In this document: in pieces, positions 41,991 through 52,742 of the stretch
Layout of the letters: every line of letters starts with the position of its first letter
Numbering within the stretch: the first letter of the stretch is position 1
Origin: Symbiodinium kawagutii
Lineage: Eukaryota; Sar; Dinophyceae; Suessiales; Symbiodiniaceae
DNA length: 64,000 nucleotides
Direction: 5' to 3'
Assembly (NCBI GenBank): GCA_009767595.1
Contig: VSDK01009522.1
Location: 228,647-292,646 of the forward strand
Position numbers and translations under genes: made by a program
The notes under the pieces: model-generated
The model's database searches: none
The model's input: only the letters and a program-made list of their open reading frames with translations
What the model was told of the DNA's origin: nothing

Positions 41991-42159
41991 CTAACTTGAA
42001 GGGTAGGGAATGGCGACAACCCCCCTAGAACCCCCTGGTGGTTGCAGCCCCTATACGGCCCCCGCCGGCTAAGCGCCATGCCCTAGCTATGCCCTACCAT
42101 GAATTGTTGCCGCTGGAGGCCGCCGCGCCCTTCACTCCGGTGTCTGGGCGGGATTTCTG

Positions 42160-42241
42160 GGGTTGGTGGTGGGAGGCCAGGAGCCGATTTCCATAAAGCG
42201 AGGCGGTCAGGAGCTATCAGGAGTGGGGAATCCAAATGCTA
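42160..42241 (+). repeat. Dr1 dispersed repeat, copy
   Basis: ggttggtggtgggaggccag, gagccgatttcc, ggcggtcaggagctatcagg, agtggggaatccaaatgctag. Shortened in the middle. Confidence 0.65.
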
Positions 42242-43138
42242 GTGAATTTGATTCTATAATTAGTAATGGTGAATTACTCAATCATAGTGGATTGACTGGT
42301 TAATGCTCGACTGGATCAATGCTTGAACATTGACTTAGTGGTTCAACATTGTTTTAATGGCTCAATGTGCTTCAACATTGCCAGTACGTGCTTGTGCCTA
42401 GCCAGTTGTGGTTGGAAGCTGCATCAGTGCATATGTCATATGTCCTTGGATTCACGGTAGGAGGAACGGCTGACAATGCGACGTGACAGCTAACCAGCAA
42501 CCCACAGACCATGGTGTGACTTTCATGGGGGCCTTTACGAGGCAGCGCCTGCGAACCTCGAACACCAGGTGCCAAACAAAGCCATGCAGTCGAGGTTCAA
42601 TAAAAGACATGGCGCATTGACTGAGCATTGCATTAGAAACAGTGGCAATTTTGGGCACAGCATTTCTGGATAAGTGTGTCTTCAGAGTTTTGGCATGCTG
42701 CCATGAGCAAGCATCAGACCAGGGTCCAGAGCCCAGTAACCTGGTTGCTGCCTTACACCTGGTGCCTTCATGTAGCCCCATAGTTTCCATCCAAATAATC
42801 CCTGATCAATTCGATCAATCAGAATATTGAAATATGATTGGACAGCTGAGATTCTAATCAATTTTTTTGTTTGTGCCAATTGCATTTGATTCTGAACTAT
42901 GTTGTGAGAATAACCCACCTTAATAAATCTTTTTGAGGTACTGCAAAGCTGTCAATATATGTAGATGTAATGACTCTCTCCTGGTTGTCCTTGTCAACTT
43001 GGCGATTCCGCCAATCGTCTTCCGCGAAGCATGGGGCCTTCGGGATGATGAACTCCCAGAGAGGTCGTAGATTTCTTGGTGACAATGGTAGAGTTGGAGT
43101 TCCGGCCCCCCTTGATCCCATGATATCGACAAGAATAG

Positions 43139-43230
43139 CTGGTTGGTGGTTTCAAACATTGTTTTCAGTAATCATTAACAAATTGCTGGTTGCCTTGTAT
43201 CTTTTTATAGGGCTTGAAGCCACCAACCAG
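43139..43230. mobile_element. MITE family 2, copy 4
   Basis: Left ctggttggtggtttcaaaca, right ggcttgaagccaccaacca. About 92 bp, with long inverted ends. Confidence 0.85.
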
Positions 43231-43256
43231 ATAGGCTTATTTTTTGTTTCTTAGAT

Positions 43257-43370
43257 TGCGGTTTCTCAAGCCATAGGGGTCACCCCCAATTCATTCGATA
43301 TTCGGCATCGATAGCCATGAAGCAACCATTTGTCCATGGTTCCCTATTTTGTGCAACAATCGGGTAGCTG
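43257..43370. mobile_element. MITE family 1, degenerate copy
   Basis: Starts gcggtttctcaagccatagg with 'gtcacccccaattcat' and later 'aaccatttgtccatggttcc', 'ctattttgtgcaacaa'. Recognisable but with a decayed right arm. Confidence 0.5.
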
Positions 43371-43685
43371 GTGATTTACCGTTGAGCACGGAGGGTATTA
43401 CAGCAATTTGGATATCAGATTGTCAGCAACAATGGGGTTGATACATCAATCATGTTTTGTTTGATCCCAGACTGTGTTGCCAAAAAGGCCAAGGCTTTCA
43501 GAGAATTCCCCAAGCTTAGTGTTCGAAGTTTCTTGGCGTATGATTCTTAATCAACCACCTTAAGTAACTAACCAACTTAAGTAATGAACTAACCAACTTG
43601 CCAACTAACCTTCATGATTCCAAACGAACCCATGTAATGAGCTTCCTTGGTGAGCCCTTGGAGATCTGCTCTCCAGCGTTCTCAG

Positions 43686-43774
43686 GTGGTGGGAGTGATT
43701 TCCACCGTTCTCTTGGTGGGCGCTTCTGTGGCCAAATGCGCTGAGCCCATTCATTCTGCGGGGCTTCCCTTGCA
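43686..43774 (+). CDS. BASS transporter exon 7 seen
   Basis: An 89-nt exon, acceptor cgttctcag|GTG, donor CTTGCA|GTTCCT in phase 2. It encodes VVGVISTVLLVGASVAKCAE, then PIHSAGLPL plus CA. This is the helix after PKL in the family. It continues exon 6 in phase across the intron that holds the retrotransposon. Confidence 0.85.
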
Positions 43775-44426
43775 GTTCCTTGGTCGATGTTTCAACGTCA
43801 GGATTGGTTGCAAAGAATGTGTTGGTTTCTTTGGAGATCGATACTTGTGTGCACAAGTGACGACTACGCTGTGGAAACATCTTCTTTGATGCAATTTTTT
43901 CATGGAGAAACGGCCAGTGCTCACATTGCTCCCCTATGCGTTTCTTTGACCATTGCTGGCCAGAAATGCCCAAACCGCCCAGAAAAGATTGTTTATGAGG
44001 GGAGTGCCATGCATGCGGAAGCACAAAGGGTCGCCACCCGCAGTGTGAATTGATCATTGCTATTCGATTGCAAAACACAGGACTGCTTCATGTTGCCGCT
44101 GAAGTGGTGGATGCTGCTGGTGTTGGCATCATGGTTGTTGATGGTGTTGCTTGTGCTTGGTTGCTTTGCTTCGTTGCTGGGTGGCTTGTCTATTTGGTTG
44201 CTTGTTCGGTGTGGTTGTTCCAGGTGAAACTCTGGCAACCTGGACGTGGAAAATCCACCACTCTGCAGTGGTTTACCGATACAAGTCATGGTGAGAATCC
44301 TCAGCTTTCGGGTTTGCTTACCAGAGTGTAATGATCATAATGAGTGATTATATAACATTTACTATTGATTTTGCTTATCAGGATGAGTGGTTGATCAGCT
44401 ACATGAAGTTAGTTTACCATAGAGTA

Positions 44427-44520
44427 ACTGGCTGGTGGTTGGGAGGGAGAGCTAAGGAGCCATGACTATCCATGTATCCCTTCGAAAGGGGAGCTACGGA
44501 GCTATTACAAGGTGGGACCC
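44427..44520 (+). repeat. Dr1 dispersed repeat, copy
   Basis: ggctggtggttgggagggag, ctaaggagccatgactatcc, cgaaaggggagctacggagc, tattacaagg. Near full length. Confidence 0.7.
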
Positions 44521-44692
44521 CCTACGTATCATATGATTAATCGGGCCTTTTAACTACATATAGTTACATCTACCATAGCACTTAACCCAACTTATCGCTG
44601 GTTGGGGGCCAGGGGTGTTCCAATCATATGGATCATGTGGTAAGCATGATGATCAACCATCACCAGCTGTTTGCCTTGTCCACTGGTTCCAG

Positions 44693-44810
44693 GTTGGCCT
44701 GTGCTGCGCTGCATTTGGTGGGCGGCATGTTGGGCTTCGTGGCCACCAAGATGTTTGGCTTCGATGAACGCACTTGCAGGACCGTGGCCATTGAGACTTG
44801 GCAAGCGAAG
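44693..44810 (+). CDS. BASS transporter exon 8 seen
   Basis: A 118-nt exon, acceptor ggttccag|G, donor GCGAAG|GTTAAC. Its first G completes the glutamine codon from exon 7. It encodes LACAALHLVGGMLGFVATKM, then FGFDERTCRTVAIETWQ. It matches the family's 'HxxGxxxGYxxxxxxGxDExxxRTxxIE(T/V)GxQN' block, a conserved part of the transport core. 'ETWQ' replaces the usual 'ETGMQN', unless splicing at the GC just after CAA supplies the next residues. Confidence 0.9.
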
Positions 44811-45088
44811 GTTAACACGGTGCTGTTGTCAGCTGTGAGGGAATGCCCTTTGGTAAACAAATCGGTTTTCGCAAAAAGATCACCTTGTTTTAGTAGGTGA
44901 GCCAGCTATAAATGGTAGATGTTCATAGATTTCCCATGTCCAGGTTAGTTTGCTTAGAGTGTCACCGTTTGTCCATTTATAAAGTTCGCAATAGCGGATA
45001 TATAGTTGTTTCTTTCTTTGTGTCTAATCCAGCATACGCGTGCTGTAGACTTTTGCAACCGTTTGCCGGTCCTTGCAAAAACCACGGT

Positions 45089-45198
45089 CATGATGATGAT
45101 CATCACCATGATGATCATGATGCTGACCATGATGCCAGTCATGGTTTTGATCATGATGCTGATCATGATACTGATCAAGATGCTGATGCTGATGCCTG
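45089..45198. repeat. 'gatcatgatgctgaccat' imperfect repeat
   Basis: Mixture of atg/atc triplets with a loose 9-bp to 18-bp higher order (tcatgatgctgaccatgatg). Low complexity. Confidence 0.85.
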
Positions 45199-45572
45199 AT
45201 TTGGTCGTTGTTAAGTCCTGGTCCCTCGTTTTGCAACCCTTGCCGCCCCATGCAAAACTGAATCCAATGAAGAACAGACAAACCAAATCGGTGCCCTACA
45301 AACCATGGGAAAAGTCAGTATGCAACAAACATTTCCATGTTTCCCAGTATTTGGGACGGTCCGTTGCTTGGCAATTTTTTTTTGGTGGGTGGCCTATAGT
45401 AACATCCCAAAATCAGCTAGACAGGGCTTATGATGGCCTATACAGATGACTTCTGATATTTGGAACCACCAACCACCTAAATGTTTACATCTCATGACAA
45501 GCGCCCAAGAGTTGGCACCGGAACTGCCTGGGGAGCCACGGGATCCCCAGGAAACTGCGATGAAGTCCAGTG

Positions 45573-45673
45573 CCTTGGGAGGGAGCGAGGCCAGGAGCCA
45601 GGGACCACGGGTATCCTGACCTAGCCACGGGGGAGGCAGTTGCTACCACGAGTGGCCGAAGCAACTGGTAGTT
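45573..45673 (+). repeat. Dr1 dispersed repeat, copy
   Basis: ttgggagggagcgaggccag, gagccaggg, gggtatcctg, gctaccacgagtggccgaag, caactggtag. Full length with a small insertion. Confidence 0.75.
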
Positions 45674-46219
45674 GATGATTCAGTGGGTTTTGTTGCTACG
45701 GTTGTTGTTGATGATTTTGTTCTTACTATTAATTTACTTATTGTGTGTTATGTTAATTGTTGTTAACTCTTGTTATTACTCTTTGTGATTGTTGTTGTTT
45801 TGTTTCCCAATAGTGCGCTTTTGTTTGTCATTGTCATTGTCTTTTCTTCAGGATTTTGCGGTTCTTGCTGTTGGCACTGCTGTTTTGGGTGTTGTGTGTT
45901 TTTTGTTCTTTCTCTTGTTGCTTTCGGTGCTTTTGCTTTGTGAATGTTTGTTTCGTTTTGCTTGTCACGGTGGTGACTCCGTTTATTGTTGATGCCGTTG
46001 TTTAGGTCAATCATTCTCGGCTAAGAATATTTCATGTGCAATTTAGAGGGTGCAGTAGCAGTACACTGGGCGACCGTTAGCTGACAGTTTCTATCAATGC
46101 CATCGCATATTGTTTTTCCTTTGGACACCAATTGTTTTCCAAGCACTAGAATCACACATTCGTTGGTGATGTGATTGTTTCAGTGAGTCTTGTTGTTCCC
46201 CGATTTGTAGCTATTAAAT

Positions 46220-46321
46220 GGGTGTTTCTGAAAATAGGGGTGCCCCAGAAATGGTTAGTCTGTTAGTATAAATGGTTGATGTTGGATGATTTAGGGGCAC
46301 CGCTGTTTTAAGAACCCCCCA
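46220..46321. mobile_element. MITE family 1, copy 6
   Basis: Left gggtgtttctgaaaataggg, right gttttaagaacccccc, with 'tgccccagaaatggt' inside the left arm. Diverged. Confidence 0.65.
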
Positions 46322-46455
46322 TATCTGTAAAACTTGTTGTTTCTACTTGCTGATGGTGGACCACCCTCCGGACGCCGCAAAAATTCCTCACCTATGCGGG
46401 TCAAGCTCAGGGCCCGTTCCACAAGTCGGAATTGTAGGTGTTGTGGTGGATGTGC

Positions 46456-46553
46456 TTAGCTGGTGGTTGGGAGGGAGCAATGAGCTTCTCCAGGGGTATC
46501 TTCAAAGAGCGAGTGAGCTAAGGAGCTAGCAGGTGGGTTCTAACCAAATGGTC
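46456..46553 (+). repeat. Dr1 dispersed repeat, copy
   Basis: agctggtggttgggagggag, ccaggggtatc, gagctaaggagctagcaggt, gggttctaaccaaatggtct. Confidence 0.7.
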
Positions 46554-46590
46554 TCAGTCAAGTAATTGCTCATAGAGGAGACGCTATTAG

Positions 46591-46805
46591 GCTGGCTGGT
46601 GTTTGGCAGAAAGCGATTTGGAGCCACGATTATCCGTATGGTGGTTTCACAGAATAGGGGTACCCCCAAATCATCCACTAATAGTCATTTATGTTAATAA
46701 ACCAACCATTTTTAGGGGTTCCCTATTTTGAGAAACCACCATATATTATACCCCTCTAATGGGGGTGCCCAGAAGCTACCAGGAGTGCCCTAACCAAATG
46801 GTAGT
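46591..46805 (+). repeat. Dr1 copy interrupted by a MITE
   Basis: The left half (ggctggctggtgtttggcag…gagccacgattatccgta) ends at 46,639. The right half (ttatacccctctaatggggg…gaagctaccaggagtgccct…aaccaaatggtag) resumes at about 46,745. Between them sits the MITE copy listed next, so the MITE arrived after Dr1. Confidence 0.8.
46640..46740. mobile_element. MITE family 1, copy 7, inserted in Dr1
   Basis: 101 bp. ggtggtttcacagaataggg to ccctattttgagaaaccacc, with core 'ttaataaaccaaccattttt'. Flanked by tat / atat in a place where intact Dr1 has a single 'tat', consistent with insertion at TA with duplication. Confidence 0.9.
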
Positions 46806-47123
46806 AGGCCATATGCCCAAGAAATATCGGTGTAGTTCCGAAGCCATCATGAAGGGAGCGATCCAAGGATAGTTGCAGACACACCTTTTTTAGTTGGGCA
46901 GTTCTATATGAACACCGGCTCCCCGGCTCTCGCTATAGATTCCCTCCTAAATGTCGATTTTTGTTAAAAGGGTTTGCAACAGTGCAAGCCACTATAACTT
47001 TGAGCAGCTAGCCGCTAAAGAAATACAAGGCCGTATTTACCAGGATCATTCATGATCAGGCATCAAGATGGAAGGAAGACCGACCTCAACCAGCAACTCG
47101 CACCAGATCTTCACCACAATTAG

Positions 47124-47338
47124 GTGCCTTCGGCTTCCTCTTGGCCTCTCTCCACTTTGGCGCCTTCAATGTGCGCGTGCCAAGTGCAGTGTCGGTGGTT
47201 TGGATGGCCATTGTGGGAAGTGTATTGGCCGTGTATTGGAAGAGCAAGTGCCTTGGACGCACCACCCGGGATTTGGATGGAGGATTTGCAGGCAAGGACC
47301 AGGCTATTGGATGGAGGATTTGCAGGCAAGGCTATTGA
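47124..47338 (+). CDS. BASS transporter exon 9 seen (C-terminal)
   Basis: Segment after the acceptor acaattag|GT. It encodes [20 protein letters not shown], then [20 protein letters not shown], the last two helices of the family ('xxLAxxHFxxxxxxVPxAxxxVxxxxxGSxLAxxW'). The frame continues through [17 protein letters not shown] to a stop at 47,336-47,338; the tail includes a 34-bp tandem duplication. The start phase does not match exon 8's donor, so a short exon may be missing between them. Confidence 0.85.
47273..47335. repeat. 34-bp tandem duplication
   Basis: ttggatggaggatttgcagg caaggaccaggcta occurs once at 47,273 and again from 47,307 (diverging after 'caagg'). It lies in the 3' part of the last BASS exon. 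Confidence 0.85.
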
Positions 47339-50154
47339 AGATAGGCTTTATCATTTGCTAGTTGGTTTAGGGATGCTGAGCGGAAACATGGCCATGAAAT
47401 CAACAATCGACCAAATCAATGCATCGCTCAGTTGTGCCCTATGTCAAGCATTGTGTAGGTATACTAGGATGGGATATAGGTACGATTTTTTTCATTAACC
47501 CCCAAAAGCACTATTTTTAAAGGTCACGACCCATAATTATCATTCACTATCCGTAATTATACCCATAGTTTTTATAGGTGACACATGGTGACACTCATTT
47601 ATTTTTTGGATTTATCTTTTTAAGGGTTCTAGGGGCCCGTGGTTCTGACTGATGATGACAGGGTCGAGATGATTGGAACGCGCGTTTGCCCCAGGCCTGT
47701 GAGCCAAAATGCCTCCGAAAAGGCAAAGTCAAAGGGGGTCGTGTGTACCTCGGCACAACGACGCAACGTTGCAACTCGTGCCATGGGAGCCGTGTCATTG
47801 AAAACCTTTGAGTTGTGATAGATATTTATACTGTATATTCTTTCATGCAAAGAAATTTTATATAGATATATTGCATGTTTATTGCATGATTGCATGTGAT
47901 GATAATAATCCATATTCTTGCACCTCCAATGCGTGATGGTAATTGACCAGTTGCATGTGGTTAAGCTGTTAGGGATTTCTTGATATGTATACCGTATACC
48001 TAGAATTATGTCACGTATCCACGTGTGTATATGCCCCATGAGTCTGCCAAATCAAATCAGCCGAGTGAACTGGGTCCTTGCAAGCCATGGCAGCAATTGG
48101 GCAGCTGAAGTTGAAGGACATGAATTCAAATGACATGGTGTTTGAAGCCTTGTTGATTGTTTTGTGAGCTAAACGCTACTGATGGGAGAGTCATGAATGA
48201 TGAGTGACCCATATTGCAGTTGGCAGATCTGCCAATTTTTTGTCAAACTGATGGGGTACATCAATTTCAGTATGTGTGGGAGTGGCATTTTTCATGACTT
48301 GGCAATCCATAATCGTAGACAACTCTTTCCAAGATGAGAACCACCTCAGTGGGTATGGTGAATCAAATGTCAACCATGACTCTAAAGTGTCAGTGTTTGT
48401 TAACTGTTCATTGCTTTGCCCCTTGAGATTGCCCCCAAAACAATCACTTGAAATGTCATCATAACATGTTGTAAGTTGTAACCCATATTTTGGAGGCTAA
48501 AACCCTACAACTTTATTCGAGGCTTTTGGGGGCCCATGGTGTATGTGCGATCTAGTTCTGCCTGGATGCGCCACCCTGTGTTGCGATTGAGTGGGATTGT
48601 CATGGATTTGTTGCCGCACGCTTTATGTGTCCCTTGCGTTTGCATTGAAAGTCTCGAAATCCTGGGCATCAATTCCAGAAATAAAGGGTAACTAATTCAG
48701 GGTCACGGTGCAAATTTCGTAATTGGTTGAGGATATTCATTTGTGCATGGTTCAACATGCTTCACAATGGTTGATTGGCTTTTCGGTACATTATCCTGGG
48801 CATGGAAAACCATGTTGTATGGATGGTTCATCAAGTCAGGTCGGCCCCACCCAAGGGTTACTCATCAACAGGTGGTCACAAGCAGGGCGCGTGCCGGTGC
48901 CAGGAGTGGCACGCGATATTTATGTTCTAAGCCGCACGGCGGGGAGCAGCCCCAATTCCTCGGCCGACTGTCGAAATCTTTAAGTGACGACATCCTTGGT
49001 GGAGAGGCAGCAGATGTGCTGCCCAACTGCGGCGCCCCATGCAGTGCCGCTGTGCTGGCCTGTTCTGATCATTTTTTTCAATTCATATAGAGGGAGGCTG
49101 TGGATGGGCAAAGTCTGGCGATGTTTGGCGCAAGATAAACACATAGCTATTTATACACATGCATTTCATCTTGTGGATAATGCTTGACTTTGCTGGTTCG
49201 CACCGTGGCGATCCCAAGCTGCCCACACAGCAACTTTGCGCAGTTGCCTCTCAGTGTGTCATACTTACAATATGCCAATTTGTCATCAAAAACAATCAAA
49301 AACTGTGTTCCTAGGGAGTTCTGTTCATCTTGCATGGGCAAAGATGGGAGGGCCAGAGGCTCCTTCTATACAGTTCTTGTGATCCATTTTTACCACCTTT
49401 AGGATCCTGGATGTTCAACTGGCGCTCACATGTAGTCGCCCCACCTTGGTGCCAGAGGATTGCACAACCTTGCAGGTTTGTATCTCCTCCAAGGCTTCTT
49501 CTGCTGGGCGAAAGTTCCAGAAAAGTTCAAGCAGCCGCTGTGCATCTCACCTGTTGAAAGCAGAGAGGCAACATGTATCCTCCTTCGCACTGGTGTAGGT
49601 GCATTTCTTTTTGACGAATGCACCGAGTCAAATTATATCTCTATTCATACCCTTTTTTTTGTAAAGAAATAGATAGACCTTTATGTATTGATTATAGTCG
49701 TGTTTGAATACATATTGAATTCTATCATATATATGTGTGTGTTTATCACTTTATGTATTGATATACTCATGTAACGTTGAAATTGCAAACAAACACTATA
49801 TATGGTAGTCTATAGTTGAATATGATGAATAAGTCTCCCAAGAAATCGATAGACGCTGGTGGGGTCATGTTGCAGCTTCACAGTGATTTTGGTTTTGACC
49901 CCATCTATATTTCTGTCCGGGCAAGTGGGCACACACCATGGCAGAAGGGTGAAATTCCATGCCGGCAACAAGACACATCATACCTTCCTCCCGGAAAGCC
50001 CGGACAGATTAATGGCGAACCCATCAACTGGATTGTCAGGCTATGGTGGCTTGTGGTTGCTTGTGATTTGTAGCTGCTATTTGGAAGACTTCTCCCCAAC
50101 AAGAACCCCACGGAAGATGCAAGATGCGATTACTGTGGCATCATTCAACTGGTG

Positions 50155-50214
50155 TTTTTCTTCTTTTTGTTGTTGTTATTATTATTATTATTGTTGTTGT
50201 TGTGGTCGTCGTGG
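50155..50214. repeat. (TTG/TTA)n microsatellite
   Basis: Imperfect ttg and att triplets, about 60 bp. Confidence 0.85.
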
Positions 50215-51404
50215 CTGTCGTTTGAGGTGATGGTGGTTGCAGTTATTTCACCAACGACAAAAAATGGCATTGCTGATCCTGCACAACAATGGCGTCCAGC
50301 TAAGGATTTTCACAATGCAAGCGAGCTTCCAAAAGCCCGAAGGTGGCTTCGCTTCAGTCGTGGCCGGAGATGTTTTCTCCGCGCAACCGTGTTGAATGTG
50401 ACGTAAAGACTGCAACTAGAATATAGTTGTCCCTCTTTGTCAGATGAGGGCTGTTGCATTTTATGAAGGCACTGTCTCCTCCTCCTCCTTCACCTAGTCC
50501 TCCTCCCCGTCCTCCTCGCTAACCTCAACCGCCAGAAAGAATGTGCATGATATATCAGATAGAATGCCAGAAGGCATGCCAGATAAAATGTCAGAAGGTA
50601 TGTCAGATAGAATAGATAGAACACCACTACCACTGAAAGTGCCAGACAGCTCGAAAGATTGTACGTCAGACAGAAAACATGACAGCCTGGCATGTGATGG
50701 AAGCGGGGTCACTCGAAATAAAGCATCTTTGGCACGGGATATAAAGTATGGATTCGATTGTTTTACATGTGTATGTTAATACACAGTTTGAGCAGATGAA
50801 TTGCATAAATATTGATTCGATTGTTTTACATTGATTTATACACAATTTGACTAAATGAATTGCATTTGAAAGTATATGTCTCAAAACTACTGTTTGCATT
50901 GAATCTGTAACAGTACCTGAGGGGGTAGTTCCCCGTCCTGCATTTTACAAAACTCGCGTATGAAACCCTTGAACAGCCTTGCTTGAAGGCAAGAAGAGCA
51001 GCAAACCCATTCAGACAAGACCAAGATCAGCAAAATCAACCACTTTGACCAACCCGAACGCTGGGAGCAGCAACAAAATCACCAGGAACAGCAATAACTA
51101 TACAACAATGATCAAACAATACAGCAACAAAAATGCAACAGCAACGGAGCTACAAGAGCAACATCAGGCAGCAAAACCACAATGACAACGCAAACTTTGA
51201 ACACAAAACATCAAGAAAGAAGAACACCTACAACAAACAATAAAAAAAAACAATCTAGTACATGCGCAACGCATTTGTGTTTACATATGCGTGTTTGACA
51301 ACCATGGCGAGAATATCAGTTTGCTACACCTTCCCAAGAAGAAGAACATGACAACATCAAACATCACCACCAGGACCAGAACCATAATCTCATGAATAAC
51401 AGCA

Positions 51405-51406
51405 TC

Positions 51407-51446
<40 letters not shown>
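51405..51446. repeat. (CAA)n microsatellite
   Basis: Fourteen perfect caa triplets. Confidence 0.95.
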
Positions 51447-51780
51447 GAAAGTGTAGCTGCAATTGCAACAGACAAAATGCAACAAGCACAATAACAACAA
51501 ATCATCAGTCTCTGAAACAATGTTGGTGATAGTGATCGTTTTGCCCAAATGACAAATTGCTTCTACAGCATTTTTGCATTTCTGGTTCCATACTATTTGT
51601 CCAAAGATCGTCAAAGACCGATTCTTGAGCAGACGAGGGCTCGTCGCGTCTCATTTGCTGACTGCTTGCAGGCTATTCGGTATGCCATCAAGCGCAGATG
51701 CCGGAAGTGCCCGATCCTGAATCTTTGCCTGACGCCCCTTGGTGAAACAGGCCGCCCTGCACCAGCAGGGCCAGATAACT

Positions 51781-51883
51781 GGCTCTTGGGAGGGATCTGG
51801 CACGGAGCCAGTCATATCCATATTTCCTTTGAAAGGCGGAGCGAGGAAGGAGCTACACCAGGAGTGGTGTAGCCACATGGTTT
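51781..51883 (+). repeat. Dr1 dispersed repeat, copy
   Basis: tgggagggatctggcacgga, gccagtcatatcc, ctttgaaaggcggagcgagg, gagctacaccaggagtggtg, agccacatggt. Confidence 0.7.
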
Positions 51884-51978
51884 GAATTGGAAATCTATAG
51901 TGTTGATTTTGATTTGGCCACCTGATCCACATGTAACGATGAAAGCCGAGCTGGTGCATACAAATTGCCCTGTTTCAG

Positions 51979-52171
51979 GTGCACGAGCGGTACGAACAGC
52001 TGCTGCACAATCCAGAAGTGCAGCCTTTGGTGAAGCAATTGCTGAAGATGAGAAAGCAACTGGACAGCGACCACCCCGTAGCGCCACCCTGTGTGACTCC
52101 ATATGGGCTGCTAGCTGCCCACACTTGTGCCAAATGCAGGGGTGTGGGAAACAAAAATATTGGGGGTACAG
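51979..52171 (+). CDS. Exon with a CXXCXGXG zinc motif, unidentified protein
   Basis: A 193-nt segment with acceptor ctgtttcag|GTG and donor GGTACAG|GTATGC. It encodes VHERYEQLLHNPEVQPLVKQ, a charged helix (LLKMRKQLDSDHP), then VTPYGLLAAHTCAKCRGVG. CAKCRGVG fits the CXXCXGXG repeat of the DnaJ/Hsp40 cysteine-rich domain, of which one repeat is visible. Other plastid or mitochondrial proteins with DnaJ-like zinc repeats are possible. No partner exons were found. Confidence 0.5.
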
Positions 52172-52701
52172 GTATGCATTGTTTTCTTGCATTGGTGATT
52201 TTGTACGGAATTTGTTCGACTCACCACAAGTCATTGGCTCCTTACAGGCTCATCAATGGTCCATTGATAATAGATTGGTCAATTGATGGTGAACCTGTAG
52301 TGAATGGCTACAGGTGAGGAATTCACTTTTAACTTACTAATAGTGTTGAATTACTGGTCAATTGATCCTAATCGAGTAGTCGCACATGATTAATCATCGG
52401 TGCAAAGTGGTTATACAACTATTATGCACTGAAGGTCCTTTAACGGCGAAGAGTCAAGCACTTCGTAATCTTCATAAATATTTGGAGCTTGCTTTAGCAA
52501 CCGTGCCAAAATGATTTGGCACCACTGCTTTGTATTAAATTATTGACGATATGTTGCAAAGAAATAAATATAGCTAATGTGCGCATGTTGTTGACACCCG
52601 AACATCTCAGATTGTGAAGGCTGGATTGCTTTGGAATCGCTGCTTGCTGATCTACAGGGCTGAGCTCTGAGCTCCATTGCTCAATGTTTTTGTGCTACTG
52701 G

Positions 52702-52742
<41 letters not shown>
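52702..52742. repeat. (CAT)n microsatellite
   Basis: About 13 perfect cat triplets. Confidence 0.95.

Larger units (their letters stand above)
31490..43685 (+). other. 12-kb BASS intron hosting a retrotransposon
   Basis: Interval between two BASS exons whose reading phases match (phase 0 to phase 0). Of its 12.2 kb, 8.27 kb is the tyrosine-recombinase element. The remainder (31.49-33.61 and 41.88-43.69 kb) is AT-rich, with Dr1 and MITE copies and no other exon recognised. Confidence 0.75.
47340..51780. other. Mostly non-coding stretch
   Basis: An open GC-rich patch at 48.9-49.07 kb reads LSDDILGGEAADVLPNCGA in one frame. Another at 49.9-50.0 kb reads PWQKGEIPCRQQDTSYLPPG. Neither has clear borders or a recognised family. 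The remainder is AT-rich, with microsatellites at 50.16 and 51.4 kb. Confidence 0.35.

Noticed and set aside
42088..42160. GC-rich patch reading ELLPLEAAAPFTPVSGRDFW, considered as the missing thioesterase block
   Set aside because: No clear splice borders, no conserved motif, and it runs into a Dr1 repeat.
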